34,980 bases of DNA from Syntrophomonadaceae bacterium (lineage in GTDB: Bacteria; Bacillota; Ch66; Ch109). Location of the stretch: assembly GCA_012519455.1 (NCBI GenBank), contig JAAYQE010000146.1:1-34980 (forward strand). Direction: 5' to 3'. The position numbers and the translations under genes were made by a program. The notes beneath the pieces were generated by a model, which saw nothing but the letters and a program-made list of their open reading frames with translations, had not been told where the DNA came from and ran no database searches. Below, one piece after another: positions 7,677 through 16,288 of the stretch (position 1 is its first letter; each line of letters starts with the position of its first letter).

Positions 7677-10600
7677 CTTCGTTCACCTCCACGTCCAATA
7701 ACTGCCAAATCGCTGCCTCCGACAAGTTTTTTTGTACATGGTAACGGTTGCCAATCAGTAGATCAAACTGACAGACCGGTTTAAAAGGACAGTAGGTACA
7801 TGCCTTGCGTTTTTTTCTTTGGTAAGGCTGGATGGCTACTACCCCATTCATGATTTCCCTAGCGGCTTCCCGTAAAACCCGGTACAGATAACTACGCAAC
7901 AGTTTAAATTGTCTTTGGGTTATTAAGGACGAACGACTGGTAAAATCTCCATCTTTTTTCCGACCAACCGGGATAATCCGTGATGTTCCAGTCAATCCTC
8001 GTTCCATCAAGTCTACTAAATGCTGATCCCGAAGAATAAAACCCTTAAGTTTATAACGTTTTTGAATCTCTTCCGCTACCTGTTCTGGTTCAGGCGGACT
8101 AGAAGCAGAGATGACCGGATCTTGGATGCTAAAATAGCACAATCCACCTGGCCACACTTCCCCAAGCCCTAATTGAGGGGCCCCAGTTAAAACGGCTTCT
8201 AGATAAGCTAGTAACTGAAGCTGTAGTCCGTAATAAAGATCAATTAAATTGACCCTGACAGAACCAGACTTATAATCAATAATCCGTACATAATTACCTT
8301 CCTCAGACGAAGCTAAATCGATCCGGTCAATCCGCCCTACCAACTCCAAGATCGTACCTTCGCCTTCCGAAGTTCCGTTGGCCTCCGCTGAATTAAGCTC
8401 TGAAACGGGTATCCGAAGAGCCGGTAATCCTTCCGGATAACCAAAAGCTAACTCCAACCGCAGGGGTCGAAAAGATCCGGCCTGAATCTGCTCTACAACG
8501 GCCCAGGCTGAATTCTGAATAATCTGTCGTAATTTTTGCCCCAAGTATCGCTGCCGCTCAGAAGATAACCATAATTCCTTGCTTAACTGAGGAATCAACT
8601 GCCCACTAATCTTACTAGCCATCTGTTGACTAATCTCTTGCGTAACCTGAGGCCAACATAACCCGGCTTGTTCTACCTCCTGAACAAAAAGTTTTAATGC
8701 GGCATGGAACAGTTGACCTAAATCCAAAGGTCGCAGTTTTGCCGTCTCTCGCTCTTTTAAACTTAAACCAAACTGTAAAAAATAAGCATAAGGACAGGAC
8801 TTAAAGCGTTCAATTTGCGTTACGCTTATCCGTAAACGACTTCCATAAAGCTGCCGACACGTCGGTGCGGATAGATTAACCTCGTAATTACGGTGCGACA
8901 ACCCGGCTAAAGCTCTAGCGTAATCAGCGGAACCGCCCTGATTCAAGCCCCAATCATATACTTCCTGCCATATTGAACTCAAATTTTGCCCCTCATTCTG
9001 CGCCTCCCGGAGTCGTAAAGCTAGATAAGAAAAAGTTCGTTTAGGGGTAACAATGAAATCCAGATCCTCCTTGGTTCCCTCCGGTTCCAAAGGACAATTA
9101 ATCACCTTATTCTGAGGGAATACTTCCTGTAACTGCGTAATGAGAGGTGAAGGATGTAAAGCGTTCCCTTCTTGATCCGCTAGCGCGTAACTTACCCACA
9201 AATATTCACTGGCCCGCGTGAGACCTTGATAAATTAAGTATTGCTCCTCAAAAAGCATTCGTTTGCTATCCGGTGCCAATTTTAGCCCCTTTAACCGCAA
9301 ACGTTCTCTTTCCGGATCCGTCAACACGCCTTCTTTACCGGGACGTTTTGGTAACACCCCTTCATTCACACCGAGCAAAAAATTAGCACGAACCTGGGCA
9401 GGACGCGAACGATCTAACGATCCGACAAATACCTGATCTAAGCCGGGTGAAATCAACCCTAAACGTAAGTTATCTAGTCCGGCCTGCAGAATTTCCAAAT
9501 AATCCCTAGCGGTCATTTTTTGCTCCCCTAGGGCCTCCACTAATTCATCAAGTAAGGCTAAAACCTGATTATAAATTTGTACATGTTCTCGGGCTCGCTC
9601 CAGTTGTCCTTGTTCCTGCGCTTCCTGACTCCAGCTTTGTAGCTGTTCTCTAACTCCTAGGTCGGTAATTAAGTTATATAAAGCTAAACTAATATTATAT
9701 ACAGAAGGATTAGACTGTACCGAAATACTAAAAGTATGTAAAGCACCAATAGCTTGGTTTCTAAGGGCATTAATCTGTTGGATTTCCGGTCGGGTGGTTT
9801 CCGTAAGTTCCGACCCTTCGCCCAGAGAATAACGCCGATAATAAGCCCAGGGTTCCCGGTCAAACCAACGCGAACCACGAAGACCATGGGCTAAAACGTA
9901 ATTCTCCAAGCAATCTACTGCTTCGCGGGGAATAGGGACCAGGTCGGTTTTTAAGAAACGAAAAACCGCGGTACTCTCCCATCCCGAAGCCACGGTCTCT
10001 AGAGCAGCACATAATAATTCTACTAGCGGATGGTGACCAACGGGCCGTTTATAATCGATAAAACAGGGGATACCGTAATCAGTAAAAACTCTTTCTATCG
10101 GCTCGGTATAATGGGACAAGTCTCTTACCAATAGTGAAATCTCTCTCCAGCAGTAACCCTGATCCCGGGCTAGCCCCATAATCGCCCGGGCCGCCCCTTC
10201 TACTTCCGCATGTTGATTATGGGCCGCTACCAGCTTAATCCCGGGGGCTTCTATCGGATAAGGTTGGCGCGGCCAGCGGAAAAAGTTTCGTTCCAGAAAG
10301 CCTAAGCTAGAATTATGCCGAAAGCGTGGAGCCGTGAAAGATGATCCACCGGAAACAGGGGTTGATAAAAGGGCAGGATCATCGAGGATACAATTTTTTT
10401 CTACGGTAATTCCTAATTGCCGCGCTTGATCTAAAAGATCCGTATAAGTTTGATAAGTATTGAAAAATAACTCGGTTTCCTCCGGGGTCTGGTGCAAACG
10501 AGCATCTAAACATAAAGCTACATTAACCCGGTTGCTGACCTGCATCAAAGCTTGCAGTACCTGGTATTCTTGGGGAGTGAACCCACTAAAGCCGTCCACC

Positions 10601-11205
10601 CAGACTTCGGCTTGGCGACATGTAGGCGAATGAGATAGACGCTCCGCGAGTAAGTTAAGATAATCATCTGGATCACTAAAGCGATCACAGAGGAAATGTT
10701 CAAAATCAGCCCATAATAACGCTATATCTTCCAATTTATCCCGTAACAAAATATGGTCGGAATCCATCTTTTTCGCCGTACTAACTAATAAGGACGGCGT
10801 TAGGCAATGCCTTTTCATTTCCGTTATCGTGTTCGCTAAAGTATCCGCAAAATGAGGTTGCCGGGCCGCTCGATAAAAAACCCGCAACTGGTCTTTCCTC
10901 TGCTGCAAAAAATTATACAAGGCCATTCGCTTCCCCGTTTCCCGTAAATAAGATCGTGTAGCTCCCCCTACTTCTTGCACGACCTTCCAGGCTAGCCGAC
11001 GGAAACTATAAACATGGGCCCGCTTGGAACCTCCAAGACCGGGTAAAGAGGTTAGGGCCGCTTCCAACTGAAAAGTAGCCTGTTCTGGTACCAACAAAAT
11101 AATCGCTGGACCCTCCGGGTGCTGCTGTAATTCCCTTTGAATCTGGGAAAGGCAATAAGTAGTCTTACCGGTTCCGGCCCGACCGATAATAAAACGAAGA
11201 CGCAT
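7627..11205 (-). CDS. addB: ATP-dependent helicase/nuclease subunit B (AddB)
   Basis: AddB, the partner of AddA, recognises Chi and cuts the 5' strand. At 1192 residues it has normal length. It opens with a Walker A motif, GRAGTGKTTY (about residues 8-17). The C-terminal nuclease keeps VRIIDYKSGSV. The four cysteines of the family's 4Fe-4S staple are present: one in FKSCPYAYFLQFG and three in CTYCPFKPVCQF (CX2CX5C). The start ATG at 11205 follows an AAGGGGGA ribosome binding site. Its first 41 nt overlap the end of the upstream EamA gene, and its own end overlaps addA by 50 nt, so the three genes form a tightly packed unit. Family members have lost an active helicase, so the Walker motif probably serves a structural ATP role. 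Confidence 0.96.
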   Translation of the reverse strand: MRLRFIIGRAGTGKTTYCLSQIQRELQQHPEGPAIILLVPEQATFQLEAALTSLPGLGGSKRAHVYSFRRLAWKVVQEVGGATRSYLRETGKRMALYNFLQQRKDQLRVFYRAARQPHFADTLANTITEMKRHCLTPSLLVSTAKKMDSDHILLRDKLEDIALLWADFEHFLCDRFSDPDDYLNLLAERLSHSPTCRQAEVWVDGFSGFTPQEYQVLQALMQVSNRVNVALCLDARLHQTPEETELFFNTYQTYTDLLDQARQLGITVEKNCILDDPALLSTPVSGGSSFTAPRFRHNSSLGFLERNFFRWPRQPYPIEAPGIKLVAAHNQHAEVEGAARAIMGLARDQGYCWREISLLVRDLSHYTEPIERVFTDYGIPCFIDYKRPVGHHPLVELLCAALETVASGWESTAVFRFLKTDLVPIPREAVDCLENYVLAHGLRGSRWFDREPWAYYRRYSLGEGSELTETTRPEIQQINALRNQAIGALHTFSISVQSNPSVYNISLALYNLITDLGVREQLQSWSQEAQEQGQLERAREHVQIYNQVLALLDELVEALGEQKMTARDYLEILQAGLDNLRLGLISPGLDQVFVGSLDRSRPAQVRANFLLGVNEGVLPKRPGKEGVLTDPERERLRLKGLKLAPDSKRMLFEEQYLIYQGLTRASEYLWVSYALADQEGNALHPSPLITQLQEVFPQNKVINCPLEPEGTKEDLDFIVTPKRTFSYLALRLREAQNEGQNLSSIWQEVYDWGLNQGGSADYARALAGLSHRNYEVNLSAPTCRQLYGSRLRISVTQIERFKSCPYAYFLQFGLSLKERETAKLRPLDLGQLFHAALKLFVQEVEQAGLCWPQVTQEISQQMASKISGQLIPQLSKELWLSSERQRYLGQKLRQIIQNSAWAVVEQIQAGSFRPLRLELAFGYPEGLPALRIPVSELNSAEANGTSEGEGTILELVGRIDRIDLASSEEGNYVRIIDYKSGSVRVNLIDLYYGLQLQLLAYLEAVLTGAPQLGLGEVWPGGLCYFSIQDPVISASSPPEPEQVAEEIQKRYKLKGFILRDQHLVDLMERGLTGTSRIIPVGRKKDGDFTSRSSLITQRQFKLLRSYLYRVLREAAREIMNGVVAIQPYQRKKRKACTYCPFKPVCQFDLLIGNRYHVQKNLSEAAIWQLLDVEVNEDAMDTAANRSDSNPRL

Positions 11206-12109
11206 ACTTATCCCCCTTTATTTCCCCAATTGGCTGATGGTTTTTTTGTAATAAACAGATAGAACCAACCCCAATCAGGATGATTCCGATAATCAAATTA
11301 GCACTAAGCGGTTCTCCAAGAAAAAATCCGGAAAGCACCGTAGCTAAAGCGGGTTTAATAAAAAAAACTATGCTCCCCTTACTAGCGGAGGTTAACCCCA
11401 TACCCTGAAAATAAAAGAAAAAACCCATGCCGCTAACAAAAACTCCCAAATAGAGGAGGGCACCCAGATTAGCTGCCCCAATTCCCGTAACGAGCGGAAT
11501 GTTTAAAACAAAAAATAAAGGAAATAAACCTAGAATGCCCGCAATAAAAGAAAAACAGTTTTGTACCATGCCTCCGTAGCGGGCAATACCCGCTTTTCCA
11601 ACTACCGAATATAAGGACCAGGTAATTGCGGCAAGAAAAGCCAGTATGCTTCCTTTTAGGTTTAAATCGGTTAGGCGCATAAAAGGCTGCATAATTATTA
11701 TCACTCCAGCAATTCCCAATACCAGAGATATAATCGTAGTCCAATTAATTTTTTCTTTTAATATTAAAGCGGCAAAAGGGATCGTAAAAATCGGATTACT
11801 ACAAAAGACTACAGCTACGATGGAAGCTTGCGTATAGAGTAAGGCGATCTGAAAAAAAGTCATACAAACGACAATACACAGCAACCCTAATCCTACCAAG
11901 TACCAGTAGTCTTTGCTCTTAAAAGATAACTTACGTTTCTGCATCTCGCTCAGGGCAAAAGGTAGCAAAATCAGACTCCCGATAGCGAACCGCCAAAAAG
12001 TAATCTGAAATGGATGTAAACTAGTAGAAATGATCTTTCCCACTAATTCCATCGTGCTAAAAGCAACCGTTGCTAATCCAAGATAAATATAACCTCGATT
12101 AATGGTCAT
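11165..12109 (-). CDS. EamA/DMT family transporter
   Basis: This 314-residue integral membrane protein shows ten predicted hydrophobic helices in two EamA repeats (about residues 5-140 and 150-290), typical of the drug/metabolite transporter superfamily (RhaT/YdcZ-like permeases). Characteristic pieces are FWRFAIGSLILLPFAL in the first repeat, FCSNPIFTIPFAALILKEKI at the end of the first half, and IKPALATVLSGFFLGEPLSA in the second. Substrate is unknown. The start ATG has only a distant AAGGAG (about 13 nt away), so translation may be weak. The hydrophilic tail after helix 10 runs 41 nt into addB, which suggests co-transcription with addBA; a functional link to DNA repair is not implied. The 234-nt gap to the next gene has no obvious strong promoter for it. 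Confidence 0.85.
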   Translation of the reverse strand: MTINRGYIYLGLATVAFSTMELVGKIISTSLHPFQITFWRFAIGSLILLPFALSEMQKRKLSFKSKDYWYLVGLGLLCIVVCMTFFQIALLYTQASIVAVVFCSNPIFTIPFAALILKEKINWTTIISLVLGIAGVIIIMQPFMRLTDLNLKGSILAFLAAITWSLYSVVGKAGIARYGGMVQNCFSFIAGILGLFPLFFVLNIPLVTGIGAANLGALLYLGVFVSGMGFFFYFQGMGLTSASKGSIVFFIKPALATVLSGFFLGEPLSANLIIGIILIGVGSICLLQKNHQPIGEIKGDKYASSFYYRSGRNR

Positions 12110-12290
12110 CTACTTACCGGGTCTCCTTCCCCATCGTATCATCAATGTTCTATACAGACTCTTTCTATATAATAACTTCTTAATCCTGCCCCTCCTGCCA
12201 CTTGAAATAAAAAAGCCTGATCCTAAATCCAGCCAACCCTTTTTAAGGTTTTAAAGCTTTTTTAGAAATTCAGGAGGGAACGCATAGCTC

Positions 12291-12319
12291 TTGACTTATT
12301 CGCGCTTGTCCGGTAACTT
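12291..12319 (+). promoter_or_regulatory. Possible sigma-A promoter for the FmdB-type gene
   Basis: TTGACT (12291-12296) is separated by 17 bp from TAACTT (12314-12319). The -35 matches consensus at 5 of 6 positions, the -10 at only 3 of 6. It lies about 58 nt before the start codon at 12377. This is weak evidence. Confidence 0.3.
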
Positions 12320-12376
12320 AAGGATTGAGAAGTATTAATAGGATTGAGGATAAAATGCTTTAATGGAGGGAGAAGC

Positions 12377-12727
12377 ATGCCTACCTACACCTTTGAATGT
12401 CCTAATTGCGGCAGGTTTGACTTAACTTTGCAAATGAATTCCTGTTCGCTCGACGCATGTCCTACCTGTAACAGTGCGGTTAAAAGGATTTTTATCCCGC
12501 AGCGAGCAATATTCCGCGGCGGACTTCCAAGTAACAGTTATCAACGCCACTACAGTTTTCTGGAGATAGATAAACTAGCATCCGGAAAAGTCACTGCTGA
12601 AGATGCAATGGCAGAATATAAAGCTAAACGCTGGGGAGAAAATGCTACCCCCGAGCAAATATTGGGTGATTTCAAGCGCGAGTTAGATGACCAAGATGCA
12701 AGAACTAAAAATCTGGACACGGTTTAA
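12377..12727 (+). CDS. FmdB-type zinc ribbon protein
   Basis: This 116-residue protein has its start ATG at 12377 just after GGAGGGAG (12365-12372); an in-frame ATG at 12344 lacks such a site. Residues 1-50 form a zinc ribbon of the FmdB/CxxC_CxxC family: MPTYTFECPNCGRFDLTL, then CPTCNSAVKRIF, giving two CX2C pairs. The family was named for a putative regulator in the formylmethanofuran dehydrogenase/formamidase context, but its molecular role is unsettled. After the ribbon comes a region unlike the minimal family members: a YQRHYSFLEIDKL segment and an acidic helical tail ending in ELDDQDARTKNLDTV. The gene is single and followed by a strong terminator. Confidence 0.8.
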   Translation: MPTYTFECPNCGRFDLTLQMNSCSLDACPTCNSAVKRIFIPQRAIFRGGLPSNSYQRHYSFLEIDKLASGKVTAEDAMAEYKAKRWGENATPEQILGDFKRELDDQDARTKNLDTV

Positions 12728-12742
12728 GGAAAAGTTTAAGGC

Positions 12743-12784
12743 AAGATCAAACCACTACGGTATCCTGAGTGGTTTGATCTTTTA
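12743..12784 (+). terminator. Intrinsic terminator between convergent genes
   Basis: A 14-bp perfect stem, AAGATCAAACCACT (12743-12756) and AGTGGTTTGATCTT (12768-12781), with an 11-nt loop, is followed on the plus strand by a short T-run (about TTTT). It ends the zinc ribbon gene and abuts the TAA stop of the opposing gene (12784-12782), so it may work in both directions, although the T-run is weaker on the minus side. Confidence 0.88.
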
Positions 12785-13192
12785 GGTTTGAGGGGATGAA
12801 GAAGTAGTCACTTCTTTCAAACCTAGCCACTCTACTACCAATAGATGCATCTGTTCAATAATCCGAGCCGTTTCCGTTCCTATCTGATTGGCTTCGACTA
12901 GGCTGTCATATAAACGATCGGTCGGCCAATATATATACCCATCCTGATGACCCCGATATTTTACCTCGTTAATTACCTGCAATATTTCTGCATCCTTGAT
13001 TTTGTCTTTCCCCCACTGCAGTACCCGAATCGTCGTTGGATTTATATTGGCGAAAACATAGTATATTTCCCGGCCAATATTACGGTCTACAATCCGAATT
13101 TCCCTTTCTACTCGGACTTGCGAATATGGCACTCCGTCTCCCCAGAGGCCGGCAATCAGCTCTCTTTTTTCCTTCTCGATTTTCTTTTTCAC
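12782..13192 (-). CDS. Protein of unknown function, 136 residues
   Basis: I do not recognise this family. The start is GTG at 13192, 8 nt after a near-perfect AAGGAGG, so translation looks real. The protein has a basic N-terminus (MKKKIEKEKRELIAGLW), no transmembrane segment and no signal peptide. A middle section looks like alternating beta strands (EREIRIVDRNIGREIYYVF, then INPTTIRVLQWG) and is followed by helices (AEILQVINEVKY, LYDSLVEANQIGTETARI, MHLLVVEWLGL). The Ser/Thr-rich tail is short. No metal-binding or nucleotide-binding motif is visible. It is a single gene on the minus strand that converges on the zinc ribbon gene, so context gives no functional hint. It is probably a small cytoplasmic protein. 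Confidence 0.7.
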   Translation of the reverse strand: MKKKIEKEKRELIAGLWGDGVPYSQVRVEREIRIVDRNIGREIYYVFANINPTTIRVLQWGKDKIKDAEILQVINEVKYRGHQDGYIYWPTDRLYDSLVEANQIGTETARIIEQMHLLVVEWLGLKEVTTSSSPQT

Positions 13193-13383
13193 CCGATCCG
13201 CCTCCTTAATTTATATAAGTTAAGGTAAATTTTCGCAATTTTTCAAAATTATAATTCGATATAAAACTTAAAATTCCTTCTTAATTACTCGATTCGATTT
13301 TTATCTGTATCATCCTCTATTCCGGAGAGATAATAAAAACAGGCCCATATCACTTAAAATTTAAATGGAGGGGAGGTTGGGAA

Positions 13384-13545
13384 TTGGATTACCAGGACCA
13401 CATTAAATGTACCGTATCCGATTGTCACTATAATGTGGAGAAAAAATACTGCAAAGCTCCAGCGATTGAGGTTAACGTGGATAATGGGCAAATGACCGCT
13501 GGCCGAGCGCAGGCAACGATGTGTAAAACTTATAAGTCCAGTTAG
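13384..13545 (+). CDS. DUF1540 family small cysteine-rich protein
   Basis: This small gene of 53 codons starts at TTG 13384, about 7 nt after the GGAGGGGAGG tract. The peptide contains IKCTVSDCHYNVEKKYCKAP and, near the end, ATMCKTYKSS, giving four cysteines in the CX4-CX8-C...C arrangement of DUF1540. Family members are short (about 45-60 residues), common in Clostridia and Bacilli, and are thought to bind metal through the cysteines; their role is unknown. The gene is alone, with a strong terminator 4 nt after its stop. The AT-rich upstream region (13200-13370) shows no promoter I would defend. Confidence 0.82.
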   Translation: MDYQDHIKCTVSDCHYNVEKKYCKAPAIEVNVDNGQMTAGRAQATMCKTYKSS

Positions 13546-13549
13546 AGTA

Positions 13550-13584
13550 AGTACAACACCTTGAGATGCTCAAGGTGTTGTACT
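13550..13584 (+). terminator. Hairpin terminator after the DUF1540 gene
   Basis: A perfect 16-bp stem, AGTACAACACCTTGAG (13550-13565) and CTCAAGGTGTTGTACT (13569-13584), has a 3-nt loop. The following T-run is weak (ATTTACG). Stem strength and position suggest a transcript end or a stabilising 3' hairpin. Confidence 0.75.
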
Positions 13585-13727
13585 ATTTACGAAGAGGTCC
13601 TATGACCCAAGATTCATTTAAGTAATTCCAACTGAATTTAATGGAAATCGAGAGGATATTCTCCATTTATGTCGAAACGATTAAATTACACTTAATCTAA
13701 GTAAATAATAAACTAATGAGGTGTTCA

Positions 13728-14804
13728 ATGAAAACTATTCAAACCTCTGAGATTGTAAAAGGCATGATATTGAGCAAAGATATATTTTCTCATGAAAATG
13801 TCCTGTTTTTATCCAGAGGCAGTATATTAAATGAGGAGCACCGTAAAACCTTAATCAGTCTGGGGATTAAATATATTGATATTTTCACTGATCCGGAAGG
13901 GAATCCTTTTCCCGAAGCATCGAGAAAAAATCAAGAGATGCTTCGGGAAAAACAGTTCGAAAAAACCTATTGGGAAGCCGTAGATACCACGGAAGCTATA
14001 TTAAATCGTCTTACCCGAACCCGCAAATTTGACGAAAAAGAAATGGTGAATACTATCCAGAATTTAATTCCCTTAACCTTGACCGCCGGTACCAACCTTT
14101 TAAATCTCCTCCATAAAATAAAAAATCGTAATGAATCTATATTTACCCATCTCATCGGAGTAAGTATTTTTTCTATAATGATCGGAAAATGGTTAAATAA
14201 AGATGAACCGCGCCTGATCGAATTAGGCATGGCCGGGATAATTCACGATCTAGGCAAATGTCAGATACCATCTATCATTTTAAATAAACCAGGCCCTCTA
14301 AGTCTTAAAGACTACCAACATGTTCAAAAACACTCCCTCTACGGTTTTCAGCTAGCGCTGGAATCCAACATCCGTAAGACTTCGATCCTCTCGGCGATTC
14401 TACAACATCATGAACGGGTCGACGGTAGTGGCTATCCTTATGGGATTACCGCTAACCACATTGATGAAACGGCGAAAATCGTTATGGTTGCGGATATTTT
14501 TGAAGCGCTGCTGGCTAACCGACCTTACCGTCAACCGGTCAATCCTTTTTACGCGGTGGAAGAAATTAAAGCGATGGCCTATAATAAACTGGATCCCTTG
14601 ATTGCTACCACTTTTATTTATCGGATCGCTGATTACTTTATCGGTAGTTCCGTTGCGCTTAACAATGGAGAAGTAGGCGAAGTAATATCTCTGGATCGAC
14701 TCCAACCTAGCGCACCCATGGTAAGAGTACAAGATCGTATCTATGATCTGCGGCTCGAGCCGAACCTAAAAATTATCAAAGATGTTGTACCCCCAAAAGG
14801 ATAA
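13728..14804 (+). CDS. HD-GYP domain protein, probable c-di-GMP phosphodiesterase
   Basis: This cytoplasmic protein of 358 residues probably hydrolyses cyclic di-GMP. The HD-GYP domain spans about residues 135-310. Visible metal and motif residues include THLIGVS (His ~141), IIHDLGKCQIP (HD ~173-174), KHSLYG (His ~202), LQHHERVDGSGYPYG (HHE ~227, GYP ~235-237) and the conserved VADIFEALLANRPYR. The first ~60 residues (SEIVKGMILSKDIFSHENV and following) form a beta-rich region often found before HD-GYP domains. No membrane segment or receiver domain is present. The start is ATG 13728, because AATGAGGTG lies just upstream; an in-frame ATG at 13716 has no ribosome binding site. The gene stands alone, with a terminator immediately downstream. 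The signal it senses is unknown. Confidence 0.92.
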   Translation: MKTIQTSEIVKGMILSKDIFSHENVLFLSRGSILNEEHRKTLISLGIKYIDIFTDPEGNPFPEASRKNQEMLREKQFEKTYWEAVDTTEAILNRLTRTRKFDEKEMVNTIQNLIPLTLTAGTNLLNLLHKIKNRNESIFTHLIGVSIFSIMIGKWLNKDEPRLIELGMAGIIHDLGKCQIPSIILNKPGPLSLKDYQHVQKHSLYGFQLALESNIRKTSILSAILQHHERVDGSGYPYGITANHIDETAKIVMVADIFEALLANRPYRQPVNPFYAVEEIKAMAYNKLDPLIATTFIYRIADYFIGSSVALNNGEVGEVISLDRLQPSAPMVRVQDRIYDLRLEPNLKIIKDVVPPKG

Positions 14805-14807
14805 ATA

Positions 14808-14850
14808 AATAAACATAGAGGGGACATCCCCTCTATGTTTATTTTATGTT
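14808..14850. terminator. Bidirectional intrinsic terminator between convergent genes
   Basis: A 16-bp perfect stem (14808-14823 with 14828-14843, core AAACATAGAGGGG/CCCCTCTATGTTT) has a 4-nt ACAT loop. It is flanked by T-rich tracts on both strands (TTTTATGTTTTTTA after it on plus; ATTTATTTAT on minus). It ends both the HD-GYP gene and the arginine-cluster transcript. Confidence 0.92.
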
Positions 14851-14852
14851 TT

Positions 14853-16166
14853 TTATTTCAAGTTTTGTAGAACATCGAACAGATTAGGGGCTCCAATCTC
14901 TTGTAGTTCATAATTTACGCGTACCGTAGGCTTGCCAATGCGGGCTATCCGCGACAGATCAATCGGGGTAGCAATGATCACAGTGTCACAATCAACCTGA
15001 TTAATCGTTTGCTCCAAATCCTGAATCTGTTTAGCGCCATAGCCCATAGCAGGCAGCAAAGAACCAATATTGGGATACTTTTGATAAGTCTCTTTTATCG
15101 ATTCAACAATATAAGGCCGTGGATCAATAATCTCCAACGCAGCAAATTTTTTTGCGGCGATCATTCCAGCTCCATAAGCCATCTCCCCGTGGGTTAGGGT
15201 CGGGCCGTCCTCAATAACCAGAACCCGCTTCCCTTTAATCTTTTGCGGCTCTTCGACAAAAATGGGCGAAGCCGCTTCGATTACGGTAGCTTGGGGATTA
15301 ATCGCGGCAATGTTCCGACGTACAGTTTCGATCCCCTCCGGGGTAGCGGTTTCCATTTTATTAATGATGATGACTCCAGCCATCCGCAGGTTAGTTTCCC
15401 CTGGATGGTAAGCCAGTTCGTGACCGGGACGATGCGGATCAACCACAGCCAGGTAAATATCCGGCGTGAAGAAAGGAATATCGTTGTTACCCCCGTCCCA
15501 GACGATCACATCCGCTTCCTTTTCCGCTTCGTGTAAAATTTTTTCATAGTCTACCCCGGCATAAACTACTACGCCCCGATCGAGATGCGGTTCATACTCT
15601 TCACGTTCCTCAATGGTACATTCATAATGATCTAGATCGGCATAAGTAGCAAATCGCTGACAAATCTGACGGGTGAGGTCCCCATAGGGCATCGGATGCC
15701 TTACGGCTACTACCTTTTTACCCATAGCTTTCAAGATATCACAAACTTTTCGAGTAGTTTGACTTTTACCGCTCCCGGTACGTACGGCGGTTACCGCAAC
15801 CACCGGTTTTGAAGCGGTAAGCATCGTTGCCTTAGGACCCATTAATCGATAATCAGCACCAGCGGCCAATACCATAGAAGCCTTATGCATTACATATTCA
15901 TGGGTTACATCACTATAAGCAAAAACCACTTCTTCAATCTGCTGTTCTTGAATTAAGGAAACCAACGCTTCTTCTGGGTAAATCGGTATCCCTTCCGGGT
16001 AAAGTTGGCCGCTTAATTCTTTAGGATACACCCGGCCCTCAATATCCGGGATTTGTGTCGCCGTAAAAGCTACCACCTCATAATTAGGGTTATTACGAAA
16101 AAAAACATTAAAATTATGAAAATCTCGTCCCGCAGCCCCCATAATTAATACTCTTCTACGCGCCAA
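14853..16166 (-). CDS. COG2403-type P-loop protein (cyclic 2,3-diphosphoglycerate synthetase-like)
   Basis: This 437-residue cytoplasmic protein starts at TTG 16166, 9 nt after AGGAGG. The first ~120 residues look like a Rossmann-type domain (RRVLIMGAAGRDFHNFNVFF). A P-loop domain follows with TAVRTGSGKSQTTRK (about residues 126-140) and a Walker-B-like VIVWDGGNNDIPFF. The family contains the archaeal cyclic 2,3-diphosphoglycerate synthetase and is often annotated as a predicted GTPase; the function of bacterial members is unproven. It is the last gene after argC-argJ-argB-argF on the same strand, 122 nt from argF, with the shared terminator just after it. A role linked to carbamoyl-phosphate/arginine metabolism or to a cyclic phospho-metabolite is inference. 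Confidence 0.8.
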   Translation of the reverse strand: MARRRVLIMGAAGRDFHNFNVFFRNNPNYEVVAFTATQIPDIEGRVYPKELSGQLYPEGIPIYPEEALVSLIQEQQIEEVVFAYSDVTHEYVMHKASMVLAAGADYRLMGPKATMLTASKPVVAVTAVRTGSGKSQTTRKVCDILKAMGKKVVAVRHPMPYGDLTRQICQRFATYADLDHYECTIEEREEYEPHLDRGVVVYAGVDYEKILHEAEKEADVIVWDGGNNDIPFFTPDIYLAVVDPHRPGHELAYHPGETNLRMAGVIIINKMETATPEGIETVRRNIAAINPQATVIEAASPIFVEEPQKIKGKRVLVIEDGPTLTHGEMAYGAGMIAAKKFAALEIIDPRPYIVESIKETYQKYPNIGSLLPAMGYGAKQIQDLEQTINQVDCDTVIIATPIDLSRIARIGKPTVRVNYELQEIGAPNLFDVLQNLK

Positions 16167-16225
16167 AATGCTTCGCCTCCTATTAATTTCCCGGATTGAT
16201 GGTTGTTCTCCGCTATAATTTTTAA

Positions 16226-16275
16226 CTTAAGCATTTAAAGACACGCTCTAACCTTTACAAGACTTTATGCTTAAG
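16226..16275. repeat. Inverted repeat between argF and the COG2403-type gene
   Basis: CTTAAGCAT (16226-16234) is repeated in inverse as ATGCTTAAG (16267-16275). The stem extends by AAAG/CTTT (16237-16240 with 16263-16266) past a 2-nt bulge, leaving a 22-nt loop. In the minus-strand transcript it falls between argF and the next gene. No T-run follows, so it is not a standard terminator; an RNA-processing or partial-attenuation element is possible. Confidence 0.6.
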
Positions 16276-16288
16276 AAATCAACATGAA

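Noticed and set aside
12947-13228. A 93-codon plus-strand frame opposite the 136-residue gene
   Set aside because: It lies antisense to a gene with a strong AAGGAGG and has no ribosome binding site; the translated sequence is low in credible protein features.
13205-13240. TTGCGA-N17-TATAAA on the minus strand as a promoter for the 136-residue gene
   Set aside because: Transcription would begin within or after the AAGGAGG ribosome binding site, leaving no usable leader.
13586-13727. A c-di-GMP riboswitch ahead of the HD-GYP gene
   Set aside because: Only a small inverted repeat (AATGGA...TCCATT) is present; the conserved GEMM landmarks are not seen.
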